From NCBI RefSeq assembly GCF_029624125.1, contig NZ_JARSBN010000002.1, positions 62,001 through 126,000 of the forward strand: a DNA stretch of 64,000 bases. The letters are read 5' to 3'. The DNA is from Winogradskyella marincola. GTDB lineage: Bacteria; Bacteroidota; Bacteroidia; Flavobacteriales; Flavobacteriaceae. The position numbers were made by a program, and so were the translations under genes. The notes below the pieces were generated by a model, which did no database searches, was not told the DNA's origin, and was given only the letters and a program-made list of their open reading frames with translations. Below are positions 18,984 to 27,843 of the stretch, piece by piece (position 1 is the stretch's first letter; each line of letters begins with the position of its first letter).

Positions 18984-20408
18984 TTAAAACCACCTTATAG
19001 TTAACCTTGCTAGTTTCTCCTTAAAATTAGTGTATGGAGGAAAAAGCAATTCATTAATACCAACAGTATGTTGTTTTACCACAGCACGTTGGTTACTAAA
19101 AGCTTTAAAACCATAATAACCATGACTTTTACCTATACCACTATTATTTACACCTCCAAAAGGTAGGTTATGGTTAGCATAATGAATCACATTATTATTA
19201 ATGCACGTACCTCCTGCTCTGGTATTCTTAACAACCTTATCTATATTACGCTTACTATTACTATAAATGTACAAAGCCAAAGGACGCTCTTTTTTATTGA
19301 TATAGGTAATGGCTTCATCTAATGTTTTATAGGTTACCACAGGTAATATTGGACCAAATATCTCTTCCTTTAGTAAAGTAGCATCCTCACTCACATTAGC
19401 AACAATAGTAGGAGCTATATATTTTGAAGCCTTATCTACTACTCCACCTATACTTATATTAGCGTCAAGCTTTTTTGCATTTTCCAAATGAGCTTGCAAA
19501 CGATTAAAATGTTTATCCGTTACTATCCTTCCATAAGAATCTGATGTTTTAGGTTCATTTGTAAAATAATGCTCTATCCACTTTTTGCAGGCTTTAGTAA
19601 ACTTCTCTCTAATGGTTTCATCAATTAAGATATAATCTGGTGACACACAAATTTGCCCTGCATTCATAAACTTTCCCCAAACAATTCGCTTTGCGGCTTT
19701 ATCGATATTTGCAGTACTATCTATTATTGTTGGAGATTTACCACCTAGTTCCAATGTTACTGATGCCAAATGCTTTGCTGCTGCAGACATTACTATCTTA
19801 CCAACATGAGGCGAACCTGTAAAAAAGATATGATTAAAAGGCAATTGTAATAATTTAGTTGAGGTTTCCACTTCTCCCTCTATTAAGGCAACTTCTTTCT
19901 CTTCAAAAACAGTTCTTATAATTTCAGCCATCAACGCTGAAGAATTTGGAGTCATCTCAGATGGCTTTATAATTACAGAATTGCCAGCAGCTATTGCAGA
20001 CACTAAAGGCCCAAAAGTTAAGTTAAATGGAAAATTCCAAGGAGAAATAATCAAACAAACACCTTTAGGTTCATATATATAATACGAACTAGATCCAAAC
20101 ATAGACATAGGCGTATCTACTCTTTGCTTTCGCATCCATTGTCGTAGATTAGATTTTGCAAATTTGATTTCGCTTATAATTGGATATATCTCAGTAAGTT
20201 CTGCTTCAACCTTAGGTTTATTTAAATCCCTTTTTAAAGCTTCAAGTATTTTATCTCTAAATGTTACCTCAATTGCAACCTTAAGCTTCTTTAACAACTT
20301 TATCCTATAACTATAAGGCATATTACCAATCTTAAACTGTTGAGATTGTTGTTTCAAATACAACTGATAATATGGATTATTGGTAAAATCTACATCATTT
20401 TGATTCAT
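18984..20408 (-). CDS. Aldehyde dehydrogenase, NAD(P)-dependent, class 3-like
   Basis: The ATG at 20408 (MNQNDVDFTNN) gives 474 residues; a farther start at 20438 would add ten unneeded residues. Cytosolic enzyme that oxidises aldehydes to acids. The catalytic Cys is in NAGQICVSPDYIL (about 265), the general-base Glu in LELGGKSPTI (about 230), and the cofactor loop in SPWNFPFNLTFGPL and FTGSPHVGK. The short N-terminus and extended hydrophobic C-terminus (NELLFPPYTNFKEKLARL) resemble class 3 fatty-aldehyde dehydrogenases. It stands alone, convergent with the S74 gene; its substrate cannot be told from the context. Confidence 0.9.
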   Translation of the reverse strand: MNQNDVDFTNNPYYQLYLKQQSQQFKIGNMPYSYRIKLLKKLKVAIEVTFRDKILEALKRDLNKPKVEAELTEIYPIISEIKFAKSNLRQWMRKQRVDTPMSMFGSSSYYIYEPKGVCLIISPWNFPFNLTFGPLVSAIAAGNSVIIKPSEMTPNSSALMAEIIRTVFEEKEVALIEGEVETSTKLLQLPFNHIFFTGSPHVGKIVMSAAAKHLASVTLELGGKSPTIIDSTANIDKAAKRIVWGKFMNAGQICVSPDYILIDETIREKFTKACKKWIEHYFTNEPKTSDSYGRIVTDKHFNRLQAHLENAKKLDANISIGGVVDKASKYIAPTIVANVSEDATLLKEEIFGPILPVVTYKTLDEAITYINKKERPLALYIYSNSKRNIDKVVKNTRAGGTCINNNVIHYANHNLPFGGVNNSGIGKSHGYYGFKAFSNQRAVVKQHTVGINELLFPPYTNFKEKLARLTIRWF

Positions 20409-20669
20409 AAGCCTCTTATTTATATTAACACAATGCATTTCGTCGACAATATTTGCAGAGCATCTCTTTTGGTCTGAAAATCAATAATTTTCATCTAGCA
20501 AAACACCCATTTTAAAGGGCTACAAGCTCATTTTGTGTATTTCACCGATGATTTTAACTAACAAGTGTCAGTTATCTAAACAACTTGGTCATTCGTCCAA
20601 AAGTTTCACTACAAACAAAGAATCCTACGTTACTTTGAATCGAAATTAAAACAAAACGATTTAATAACA

Positions 20670-20930
20670 ATGAAAAAAGGTTTAGTCATATTAGCTTTCT
20701 TAACAATGTCTCTAGCAGGATTCGCTCAGCAAGACGTTGTAAGTAACATTGAGACTGAATTAGTTGAAACAGTTAAATCTGAAAAGCCTGAAGTTGCTAA
20801 AGCTACTATTTCTGCTAAAGCTAAGGCTAAGGTTTTAAAAATGAACCACAAAAAAAGTAACGAGATTATAAGTATTAAAGCTTACAGAAAAAGTCTTCAA
20901 ATAAAAGTTAAGACTGTAAAGCTTTGCTAA
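20670..20930 (+). CDS. Small secreted protein of unknown function
   Basis: An 86-residue product with a clear Sec signal peptide (MKKGLVILAFLTMSLAGFAQ, cut near 20). The mature 66 residues are lysine-rich (KAKAKVLKMNHKKSNE, KAYRKSLQIKVKTVKL) and without a recognised domain. It is a single-gene unit: a 13-bp terminator follows and a 261-base gap precedes it. Small secreted Lys-rich proteins of this shape are common and unnamed in Flavobacteriia. The signal peptide, the terminator and the codon pattern support a real gene; no function is proposed. Confidence 0.7.
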   Translation: MKKGLVILAFLTMSLAGFAQQDVVSNIETELVETVKSEKPEVAKATISAKAKAKVLKMNHKKSNEIISIKAYRKSLQIKVKTVKLC

Positions 20931-20950
20931 TTAATATGCTATTAACCATT

Positions 20951-20983
20951 AAAAAGCCGAAACATAAGTTTCGGCTTTTTTTT
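20951..20983 (+). terminator. Strong intrinsic terminator after the small secreted protein
   Basis: AAAAAGCCGAAAC, loop ATAA, GTTTCGGCTTTTT: a perfect 13-bp stem followed by an eight-base T-run. Confidence 0.93.
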
Positions 20984-21037
20984 ATTCTATAAGTACCGCT
21001 AAGTTTTGTAGTTTTATAGACTTCAAAATTTCAAAAA

Positions 21038-23887
21038 ATGTCAGACCAAAAACGTGTTTTCCTAGTCGATGCTTACGCCCTAATTTTCCGTGGGTATTAT
21101 GCTTTTATAAAAAATCCAAGAATCAACTCAAAAGGCATCGATACGTCGGCCATTATGGGTTTTATGAACTCACTTTTAGATGTTATAAAACGTGAGCGTC
21201 CAGACCATTTAGCCGTATGTTTCGATAAAGGCGGAAGTACCGACCGTGTAGAAATGTTTGAGGCTTACAAAGCCAACAGAGACGAAACGCCAGAAGCCAT
21301 AAAAGTTGCCGTACCATACATTCAAGAGATTTTAAAAGCCATGCATATTCCTATTATGGTGAAGGAAGGTTATGAAGCCGACGACGTTATAGGAACCCTA
21401 TCAAAACAAGCCGAAAAACAAGGTTATCAAACCTTTATGGTTACACCTGATAAAGATTTTGCACAGTTAGTGTCTGAAAATATTTTTATGTACCGCCCAA
21501 AATCGTTTGGTGGTGGTTATGAAACTTGGGGCATTCCTGAAGTACAGAAAAAGTTTGAAGTTGAAGACCCTTTACAGGTGATTGATTTCTTAGGAATGAT
21601 GGGCGATGCGAGTGATAATATTCCAGGTTTACCAGGTGTTGGTGAGAAAACCGCGAAAAAATTCCTGAAAGCCTACGGAAGTATGGAAGGTTTATTTGAA
21701 AACATCCACGAGCTGAAAGGTAAAATGAAGGAGAAGGTAGAAGCTAACCAAGAATTAGGTTTACTATCGAAAAAACTGGCTACCATAATGCTTGATGTTC
21801 CGGTGGAATTTGATGAAAAAGATTTTGAAATGTGCGACCCAGACATTGAAGCAGTTAAAACCATTTTTCAAGATTTAGAGTTTAGACGACTTACTGAAAA
21901 TTTCTTAAAAACTTTTGCTGCGGAAGATACTCAAGCAACTGCTGAGACAACATCGAAAACGGAGGAAAAAGCAAAACCAAAAACAATCTCAACGGCTGGC
22001 GCAGGACAATTTTCTCTATTTGGTGGCGATGTTAATGAGGCAGATACCGAAACAAGTTCAGCATCACACATCCGAAAAACCGCAGAAACCACAAGCCATT
22101 TTTACCAAAGCGTCGCTTCTGGTATGGCAACAAAACTTTTCATTAAAAATTTAATGAATCAAACTTCGGTGTGTTTTGATACCGAAACCACAGGTTTAAA
22201 TCCGTTAACTGCAGAATTGGTTGGCATTGCATTTTCATGGGAAGTTGGCAAAGGCTTCTACATGCCATTTCCAGAAGATAAAACCGAAGCACAAGATTTA
22301 ATCGAAGCGTTACGTCCATTTTTTGAAAGTGAAACCATTGAGAAAATTGGTCAGAATTTAAAATACGACATCAAAGTTTTAGCGAAATACAACATCGAGG
22401 TAAAAGGCAAATTGTTCGATACCATGTTAGCGCATTACCTCATCAATCCAGATATGCGCCACAATATGGATGTTTTGGCAGAAACTTATTTGAATTATAC
22501 ACCAATTTCTATTGAAACGTTAATTGGCAAGAAAGGCAAAAATCAGCTTTCAATGCGCGACGTTCCTTTGGAAAAACAAACGGAATACGCGGTTGAAGAT
22601 GCCGATATCACCCTACAATTAAAAGAACATTTTCAAAATGAATTAGGCGAAGCCAATACCCAAACCTTGTTTGATGATATTGAAATTCCGTTACTGCGCG
22701 TTTTAGCAGCTATGGAATTGGAAGGCATTAATTTAGATAAAGACTTTTTAGCGTCACTAGCTGAGCAACTAAACAATGATATTGCTACACTTGAAAAGCG
22801 CATTTACGACGCTGCTGGCGAAGAATTCAACATTGCATCACCTAAACAATTGGGTGTTATTTTGTTTGAAAAAATGAAGCTTGTCGACAAACCTAAAAAG
22901 ACCAAAACTGGGCAATATTCTACTGCAGAAGATGTCTTGAGTTATTTGGCTAAAGACCACGAAATCATCCAAAACATTCTTGATTTTAGAGGTTTAAGCA
23001 AGCTTAAAAGCACTTATGTTGATGCGTTACCGCTACAGGTTGAAGAAGCCACAGGACGCGTACACACCGATTATATGCAAACCGTTGCAGCTACTGGACG
23101 TTTAAGTAGTAACAACCCGAACTTACAAAACATTCCTATTCGTACAGAGCGTGGTCGTCAAGTGCGAAAGGCGTTTATTCCGCGAAGCGAAGATTACACC
23201 CTTTTAGCTGCCGATTATTCTCAAATTGAATTACGTATTATCGCTGCTTTAAGTGAAGAAGAAACCATGATTGAAGCCTTTAACAACGGTGAAGATATTC
23301 ACGCTTCAACCGCTGCAAAAGTGTTTAATGTGGCTATTGAGGACGTCACGCGCGAACAACGTAGCAACGCTAAAACTGTAAACTTCGGTATTATTTATGG
23401 TGTTTCTGCTTTCGGATTAAGCAATCAAACTAATTTATCTCGTAGTGAAGCCAAAGAGTTAATTGACACGTATTACGAAACCTATCCGAAGCTAAAAAAT
23501 TACATCAGTAAGCAAGTCGATTTTGCGCGCGACCATGGTTATGTGCAGACCGTTTTAGGCCGTCGCAGATATTTAAAAGATATCAATTCTAGAAATGCAG
23601 TGGTGCGTGGTGCTGCCGAACGAAATGCGGTAAATGCGCCAATTCAAGGTAGTGCTGCCGACATTATTAAACTTGCTATGATTGCCATTTACAACAAACT
23701 TGAAGCTGGCAATTACAAAACAAAAATGCTACTGCAAGTGCACGATGAATTGGTTTTCGACGTTTATAAACCAGAATTAGAAGAGATTTCAAAACTGATT
23801 AAAACTGAAATGGAAAATGCTTATAAACTAGCTGTGCCGTTAGATGTTGAGTTAGACACAGGTAACAACTGGCTTGAGGCGCATTAA
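21038..23887 (+). CDS. polA: DNA polymerase I
   Basis: A 949-residue family A polymerase that fills repair gaps and replaces Okazaki primers. Three domains are visible: 5' nuclease (1-300; VDAYALIFRGYYAF, EGYEADDVIGT, GDASDNIPGLPGVGEKTA), 3'-5' exonuclease (about 365-540) and polymerase (about 560-949; DYSQIELRIIAALS, RSNAKTVNFGIIYGVSAFGL, LQVHDELVFD). The exonuclease keeps the metal-binding DTE (Asp381, Glu383), so proofreading should be active, unlike in many Bacilli. A low-complexity linker rich in Thr, Glu and Lys (about 300-350) joins the first two domains. The stop overlaps the stop of the convergent WYL regulator by 4 bases. Confidence 0.97.
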   Translation: MSDQKRVFLVDAYALIFRGYYAFIKNPRINSKGIDTSAIMGFMNSLLDVIKRERPDHLAVCFDKGGSTDRVEMFEAYKANRDETPEAIKVAVPYIQEILKAMHIPIMVKEGYEADDVIGTLSKQAEKQGYQTFMVTPDKDFAQLVSENIFMYRPKSFGGGYETWGIPEVQKKFEVEDPLQVIDFLGMMGDASDNIPGLPGVGEKTAKKFLKAYGSMEGLFENIHELKGKMKEKVEANQELGLLSKKLATIMLDVPVEFDEKDFEMCDPDIEAVKTIFQDLEFRRLTENFLKTFAAEDTQATAETTSKTEEKAKPKTISTAGAGQFSLFGGDVNEADTETSSASHIRKTAETTSHFYQSVASGMATKLFIKNLMNQTSVCFDTETTGLNPLTAELVGIAFSWEVGKGFYMPFPEDKTEAQDLIEALRPFFESETIEKIGQNLKYDIKVLAKYNIEVKGKLFDTMLAHYLINPDMRHNMDVLAETYLNYTPISIETLIGKKGKNQLSMRDVPLEKQTEYAVEDADITLQLKEHFQNELGEANTQTLFDDIEIPLLRVLAAMELEGINLDKDFLASLAEQLNNDIATLEKRIYDAAGEEFNIASPKQLGVILFEKMKLVDKPKKTKTGQYSTAEDVLSYLAKDHEIIQNILDFRGLSKLKSTYVDALPLQVEEATGRVHTDYMQTVAATGRLSSNNPNLQNIPIRTERGRQVRKAFIPRSEDYTLLAADYSQIELRIIAALSEEETMIEAFNNGEDIHASTAAKVFNVAIEDVTREQRSNAKTVNFGIIYGVSAFGLSNQTNLSRSEAKELIDTYYETYPKLKNYISKQVDFARDHGYVQTVLGRRRYLKDINSRNAVVRGAAERNAVNAPIQGSAADIIKLAMIAIYNKLEAGNYKTKMLLQVHDELVFDVYKPELEEISKLIKTEMENAYKLAVPLDVELDTGNNWLEAH

Positions 23888-24840
23888 AGTTTAGAAATAG
23901 CCTTTTCTAGAATATTTTTTATCTGGTGCTTTAAACTTTCAGGTTCTATGATTTTTGCATAATCTGAAAAAACGATATACCATCTTGAAAAACCATGTTC
24001 TACATAAGGTGTTAAGAACGTCATTTCAACATAATGGGCTTTTACTTTTTCGGATACAAATCCGTGTTGCCATTTGCTATTGTTTATAAATCGAACAACA
24101 GATTTATCTACCTGTATAACTACTTTTGTTTTTTCTACGTCATTCAATTTGTTACGGTAATCATCTAAGGTAATGTGCTCTCTTGTAAAACCATGTTGAG
24201 TGGGTTTTATGGCTAGCATTCTATCGGTTCTAAATTGTCTGTAATCCTTCCGAAGATGACAAAAACCCAAAACATACCAAAATCCCGTTTCGTGATAAAT
24301 ACCAACAGGCTCTACAAAGCGTTCGGTAGGTATTTCATTGTTAAGCGCCTGATATTTTAGATGCACTTGACGCTTTTCAGCAATACTTTCAAAAAGTACT
24401 TCTAGTGCATTTGGCAAATCATCATTAAATAGTTTGTGAGAAGGATCGACAAATATTTGAGATTCTAAAGCAGAAATCCAGTCTTTTTCACGTCCACGTA
24501 ACACGGATTTCAACTTCAGCATTGCAGATTCGTAGTAATTTCCTAATGATTTATCTACAAACTTTTGCATCAACTTTTCGGCTGCAACAAAACTACCAAC
24601 TTCTTCGCGTGTAAACATTACAGGTGGCAAACGATACCCTTCCATTATAGAATAACCAACACCTGCCTCACTAATGATAGGCACACCAGAAGCTTCGAGC
24701 GTACGAATATCGCGATAAATGGTTCGTAAACTTACCTGAAATCTATCGGCTAATTCTTGTGCTTTTACAATGCGTTTGGATTGTAATTGAATAAGTATGG
24801 CTACAATTCTATCAAAACGTTTTACAGTGTCTAAACTCAT
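23884..24840 (-). CDS. YafY-type transcriptional regulator, HTH_11 plus WYL domain
   Basis: With the ATG at 24840 (MSLDTVKRFDRIVAIL) it has 318 residues; the longer frame from 24909 adds an atypical hydrophobic N-terminus. The N-terminal winged helix (about 1-65: ELADRFQVSLRTIYRDIRTL) is followed by a WYL ligand-sensing domain (about 135-225; EPVGIYHETGFWYVLGFC) and a C-terminal extension (WCX type). WYL regulators respond to small molecules or nucleic acids and often control the gene next to them. It diverges from dinB; two TGACA-N6-TGTCA palindromes lie in the shared gap, the nearer one about 113 bases upstream of this start, next to a -7-like box (TATTTTTG on the minus strand, 24934-24941). 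This layout suggests autoregulation. Confidence 0.87.
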   Translation of the reverse strand: MSLDTVKRFDRIVAILIQLQSKRIVKAQELADRFQVSLRTIYRDIRTLEASGVPIISEAGVGYSIMEGYRLPPVMFTREEVGSFVAAEKLMQKFVDKSLGNYYESAMLKLKSVLRGREKDWISALESQIFVDPSHKLFNDDLPNALEVLFESIAEKRQVHLKYQALNNEIPTERFVEPVGIYHETGFWYVLGFCHLRKDYRQFRTDRMLAIKPTQHGFTREHITLDDYRNKLNDVEKTKVVIQVDKSVVRFINNSKWQHGFVSEKVKAHYVEMTFLTPYVEHGFSRWYIVFSDYAKIIEPESLKHQIKNILEKAISKL

Positions 24841-24952
24841 AATGCTGTAACATATATCCCAAAGATAGGTTTTCAGGTTGAAGTTTGTGTTTAATTTACC
24901 CTTCAACATAATCTATTAATCATTAATAATACACAAAAATAGATGTGGTCTA

Positions 24953-24968
24953 TGACAAAGGTTTGTCA
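24953..24968. promoter_or_regulatory. Candidate operator 1, TGACA-N6-TGTCA
   Basis: TGACAAAGGTTTGTCA is a perfect 7-bp inverted repeat around GG. It lies 11 bases upstream of the -7-like box of the WYL regulator (24934-24941, minus strand), where a bound protein would block RNA polymerase. Confidence 0.6.
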
Positions 24969-25001
24969 GTTGAAATTTTTTAAAACTTTATTTTTTACTA
25001 C

Positions 25002-25017
25002 TGACACAAAGCTGTCA
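25002..25017. promoter_or_regulatory. Candidate operator 2, TGACA-N6-TGTCA
   Basis: TGACACAAAGCTGTCA has the same 5-bp arms and 6-base spacing as operator 1 and starts 49 bases after it. It ends 11 bases before a consensus -7 box (TAATTTTG, 25029-25036) for dinB and covers the place of its -33 element. Confidence 0.6.
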
Positions 25018-25071
25018 CTATGCACTTTTAATTTTGATTTCAAATAATAAGAACATCAAAAAACTAAAATC

Positions 25072-25563
25072 ATGGAAACAAACACCAACACTACATTACA
25101 AACAGTAATTACATCTGAAGAATTATTAGCCCATTGGCAAGGACATCGTAACTTAACTCGACGTGTTATTGAAGCTTTTTCAGAAAAAGATTTATTCAAT
25201 TTTTCAATAGGAGGCATGCGTCCTTTCTCTGAAATGGTTGTTGAACTACTAGCTATTGCAACACCTGGCATCAAAGAAATTGTTACTGGTAAAACTGCAG
25301 CGTTTAATGAAGATATAAACCATGAAAACAAGAAGGAAAAACTGCTAGAAATTTGGGATAAAACAACCGAAGATATCAACGCGTATTGGCCACAAATAAA
25401 GCCAGAACAATTTCATGACACTATTAAAAGTTTTGGGGAATATGAAGGTACTGTTTGGTCTTCTATTTTTTATTTCATTGACAATGAAATTCATCATCGC
25501 GGACAAGCCTATGTGTATTTACGTGCTTTAAATATTGAACCACCTTTCTTTTACGAACGCTAA
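25072..25563 (+). CDS. DinB/YfiT-fold protein
   Basis: A 163-residue four-helix DinB-like protein. Metal-binding histidines of the fold are visible: His in LLAHWQGHR (about 18) and the pair in DNEIHHRGQAYVYLR (about 141-142). Members bind a divalent metal; several act as thiol-dependent (mycothiol, bacillithiol) transferases, and many are damage or stress inducible, but most have no known substrate. It is divergent from a WYL regulator with paired palindromes between them, so it is probably the regulator's target. A 72-residue gene follows after 10 bases and is likely co-transcribed. Confidence 0.85.
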   Translation: METNTNTTLQTVITSEELLAHWQGHRNLTRRVIEAFSEKDLFNFSIGGMRPFSEMVVELLAIATPGIKEIVTGKTAAFNEDINHENKKEKLLEIWDKTTEDINAYWPQIKPEQFHDTIKSFGEYEGTVWSSIFYFIDNEIHHRGQAYVYLRALNIEPPFFYER

Positions 25564-25573
25564 AATTTACAGT

Positions 25574-25792
25574 ATGAATTCTGTTTTGGTCTTTAAAACA
25601 TCTATCACTTCAAATCGTGAAATCAAACAGTTAAAGCCTGTTTTAAATAGCTTAATTGCCAAAAATGGATATTGGAATTTTGACTTGGAAGATTGTGACA
25701 ACATCTTCCGAGTTGAAACCAAAACCATTTCACCTCATGCCATTTCTCAGATCTTTAAAAGTCTTGGTTTTTCTTGTGAAGAATTGGATTAG
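25574..25792 (+). CDS. Small HMA-like protein without metal-binding cysteines
   Basis: The ATG at 25574 (MNSVLVFKTSITSN) gives 72 residues, 10 bases after the dinB stop; the longer frame from 25535 would overlap dinB. The pattern of strand, helix (EIKQLKPVLNSLI), strand (YWNFDLEDCDNIFRV), helix (HAISQIFKSLGF) matches a ferredoxin-like heavy-metal-associated fold, yet there is no CxxC motif where a metal would bind. A metal role is therefore unlikely. Co-transcription with dinB under the WYL regulator is the best clue to its job. Function unknown. Confidence 0.7.
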   Translation: MNSVLVFKTSITSNREIKQLKPVLNSLIAKNGYWNFDLEDCDNIFRVETKTISPHAISQIFKSLGFSCEELD

Positions 25793-25797
25793 AAAAC

Positions 25798-27747
25798 CTA
25801 TTTACGTTTTCTCTTCTTATACTTGACCTTATTTTTTCTTTGATTAAAAGGCACAGCATCATTAAAGGTATGCTTAGTTTTTCCTGGTTTATTCTTGCGC
25901 CATTTCTCTTCTTTCTTTGGCAATAGCACTTTCAATAAATCTTGACGACCTAATTTATTAAGCGTGTTTTTAATCCAAGCTTTGTTTTCATCCTTATACC
26001 AAAAGAAAAAACGATGTTGCTCGTCTTTTTCCTTTTTTGTTTTTGGTGTATTAACCTCTTTAAGTGTATACGGATGATAACCACTATAATAAATTACCGT
26101 TGCAACCGTCATTGGTGTTGGCGTAAAGCCTTGAACTTGCTCAAGCTGAAAGCCCATATCTTTAGTTTCGGCAGCAAGATTTGCCATATCTTCAACTTCG
26201 CAAGCAGGATGATTTGAGATGAAATACGGAATTAACTGCAGGTTCAGTTTATTCTTAATATTGATTTTATCAAAGCGTTCTTTAAACTTATGGAAATAAC
26301 TAAACGAAGGTTTTCTCATAAGTTTCAAAACAGGATCACTGGTATGTTCTGGCGCTACTTTAAGTCGTCCAGAAACATGCTTGGTCATCACTTCTTCAGT
26401 ATAATCATCTAACTCTTTTGGATCTGCGTTTTTATTGAATTCTGGCACCAACATATCATGTCTAATTCCAGAACCGATAAACGATTTTTTTACTTTCGGA
26501 TGACTATCTACAGCCTTGTACAACTCGGTTAACGGTTTATGAGACGTATCTAAATTGCTACAAATTACTGGCGAAATACAACTTGGCGCGACACACTTAT
26601 CGCATATAGCTTGCACCTTACCTTTCATTTGGTACATATTGGCACTTGGCCCACCAATATCAGACAAATAGCCTTTAAAATCTGGCATATTCGCCACTTT
26701 ATCAACTTCTCTTAATATAGACTCTTTACTACGACTAGCTATAAATTTTCCTTGATGTGCCGAAATGGTACAAAAACTACATCCACCAAAACAACCACGA
26801 TGAATATTTATAGACGTTTTTATCATCTCGTAAGCAGGAATTGGTCCACGCTTATTGTATTTTGGATGCGGTAAACGCGTATATGGCAAATCGAAAGAGG
26901 CATCAATTTCTTCCTCTGTCATTGTAGGATAAGGCGGATTTATCATCAGCATCTTATTACCTACTTTTTGGAAAATTCGTCTTGCAGCCAATTTATTTGA
27001 CTCTTGCTCTATTACTTTAAAGTTAGATGCGTAAGCCTTTTTATCTTTTAAACAGGTTTCGTGTGAGGCGATTTCAACATCTTCCCAATTTTTATTTTTT
27101 GGAATATCGTTTTCATCATTAATAAGAATCGCTGTTTGGTTTACCGTATTAATACTTTCAAACGGCACACCACGTTCTAGTAAACGGACAATTTCACGAA
27201 GTGGCTGTTCGCCCATTCCGTAAACCAACATATCGGCTTTAGAGGTTTCTAAAATAGTTGGCATTAATTGGTCGCTCCAATAATCGTAATGAGTGACACG
27301 ACGTAACGAGCCTTCAATACCACCAATTAAAACTGGTGTATCTGGCCATTTTTCTTTTAAAATTTTACTATAAACCGTAGATGCATAATCTGGCCTAAAA
27401 CCAATTTCGCCATTTGGTGTGTACGCATCTTTATCACGACGTTTTTTGTTGGCGTTGTAATTACTAATCATAGGATCCATACAACCTCCCGTAACACCGA
27501 AGAACAAACGCGGCTTGCCCAACTTAACAAAATCCTGAAGATTATCGTTAACATTAGGTTGTGGCACGATAGCAACACGCAAACCCATACTTTCTAACAA
27601 ACGTCCAATTACTGCTGGACCAAAGGTTGGATGATCTACATAGGCATCTCCGCTAAACAGGATAACATCTAGGTATTCCCATCCGCGAATTTTCACCTCT
27701 TTGTTTGTGGTAGGTAACCAACTAGAAAGTCTTAATTCTTCTTGCAT
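25798..27747 (-). CDS. YgiQ family radical SAM protein
   Basis: A 649-residue protein with an N-terminal YgiQ domain (about 1-290; KIRGWEYLDVILFSGDAYVDH), a radical SAM core and a C-terminal DUF3362 region that ends in a Lys/Arg-rich tail (KYKKRKRK). The iron-sulfur cysteines lie in HRGCFGGCSFCTIS (CxxxCxxC, about 310-325). Additional cysteines (CDKCVAPSCISPVIC) could hold a second cluster. The family is widespread and its reaction is unknown. A -7 box TACCTTTG (27755-27762, minus strand) ends only 7 bases before the ATG, suggesting an almost leaderless mRNA. Confidence 0.9.
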   Translation of the reverse strand: MQEELRLSSWLPTTNKEVKIRGWEYLDVILFSGDAYVDHPTFGPAVIGRLLESMGLRVAIVPQPNVNDNLQDFVKLGKPRLFFGVTGGCMDPMISNYNANKKRRDKDAYTPNGEIGFRPDYASTVYSKILKEKWPDTPVLIGGIEGSLRRVTHYDYWSDQLMPTILETSKADMLVYGMGEQPLREIVRLLERGVPFESINTVNQTAILINDENDIPKNKNWEDVEIASHETCLKDKKAYASNFKVIEQESNKLAARRIFQKVGNKMLMINPPYPTMTEEEIDASFDLPYTRLPHPKYNKRGPIPAYEMIKTSINIHRGCFGGCSFCTISAHQGKFIASRSKESILREVDKVANMPDFKGYLSDIGGPSANMYQMKGKVQAICDKCVAPSCISPVICSNLDTSHKPLTELYKAVDSHPKVKKSFIGSGIRHDMLVPEFNKNADPKELDDYTEEVMTKHVSGRLKVAPEHTSDPVLKLMRKPSFSYFHKFKERFDKINIKNKLNLQLIPYFISNHPACEVEDMANLAAETKDMGFQLEQVQGFTPTPMTVATVIYYSGYHPYTLKEVNTPKTKKEKDEQHRFFFWYKDENKAWIKNTLNKLGRQDLLKVLLPKKEEKWRKNKPGKTKHTFNDAVPFNQRKNKVKYKKRKRK

Positions 27748-27843
27748 AACGGCACAAAGGTAAATAGAAATTACTACTTAATTGCAAGCACTCCTGTTAA
27801 ACCACACAAAAGCAACACAATAGCAGTAAATTTTAATGAAAAA

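Noticed and set aside
25574..25792. Copper chaperone, from the HMA-like fold
   Set aside because: The CxxC metal site is missing, so copper binding is not supported.
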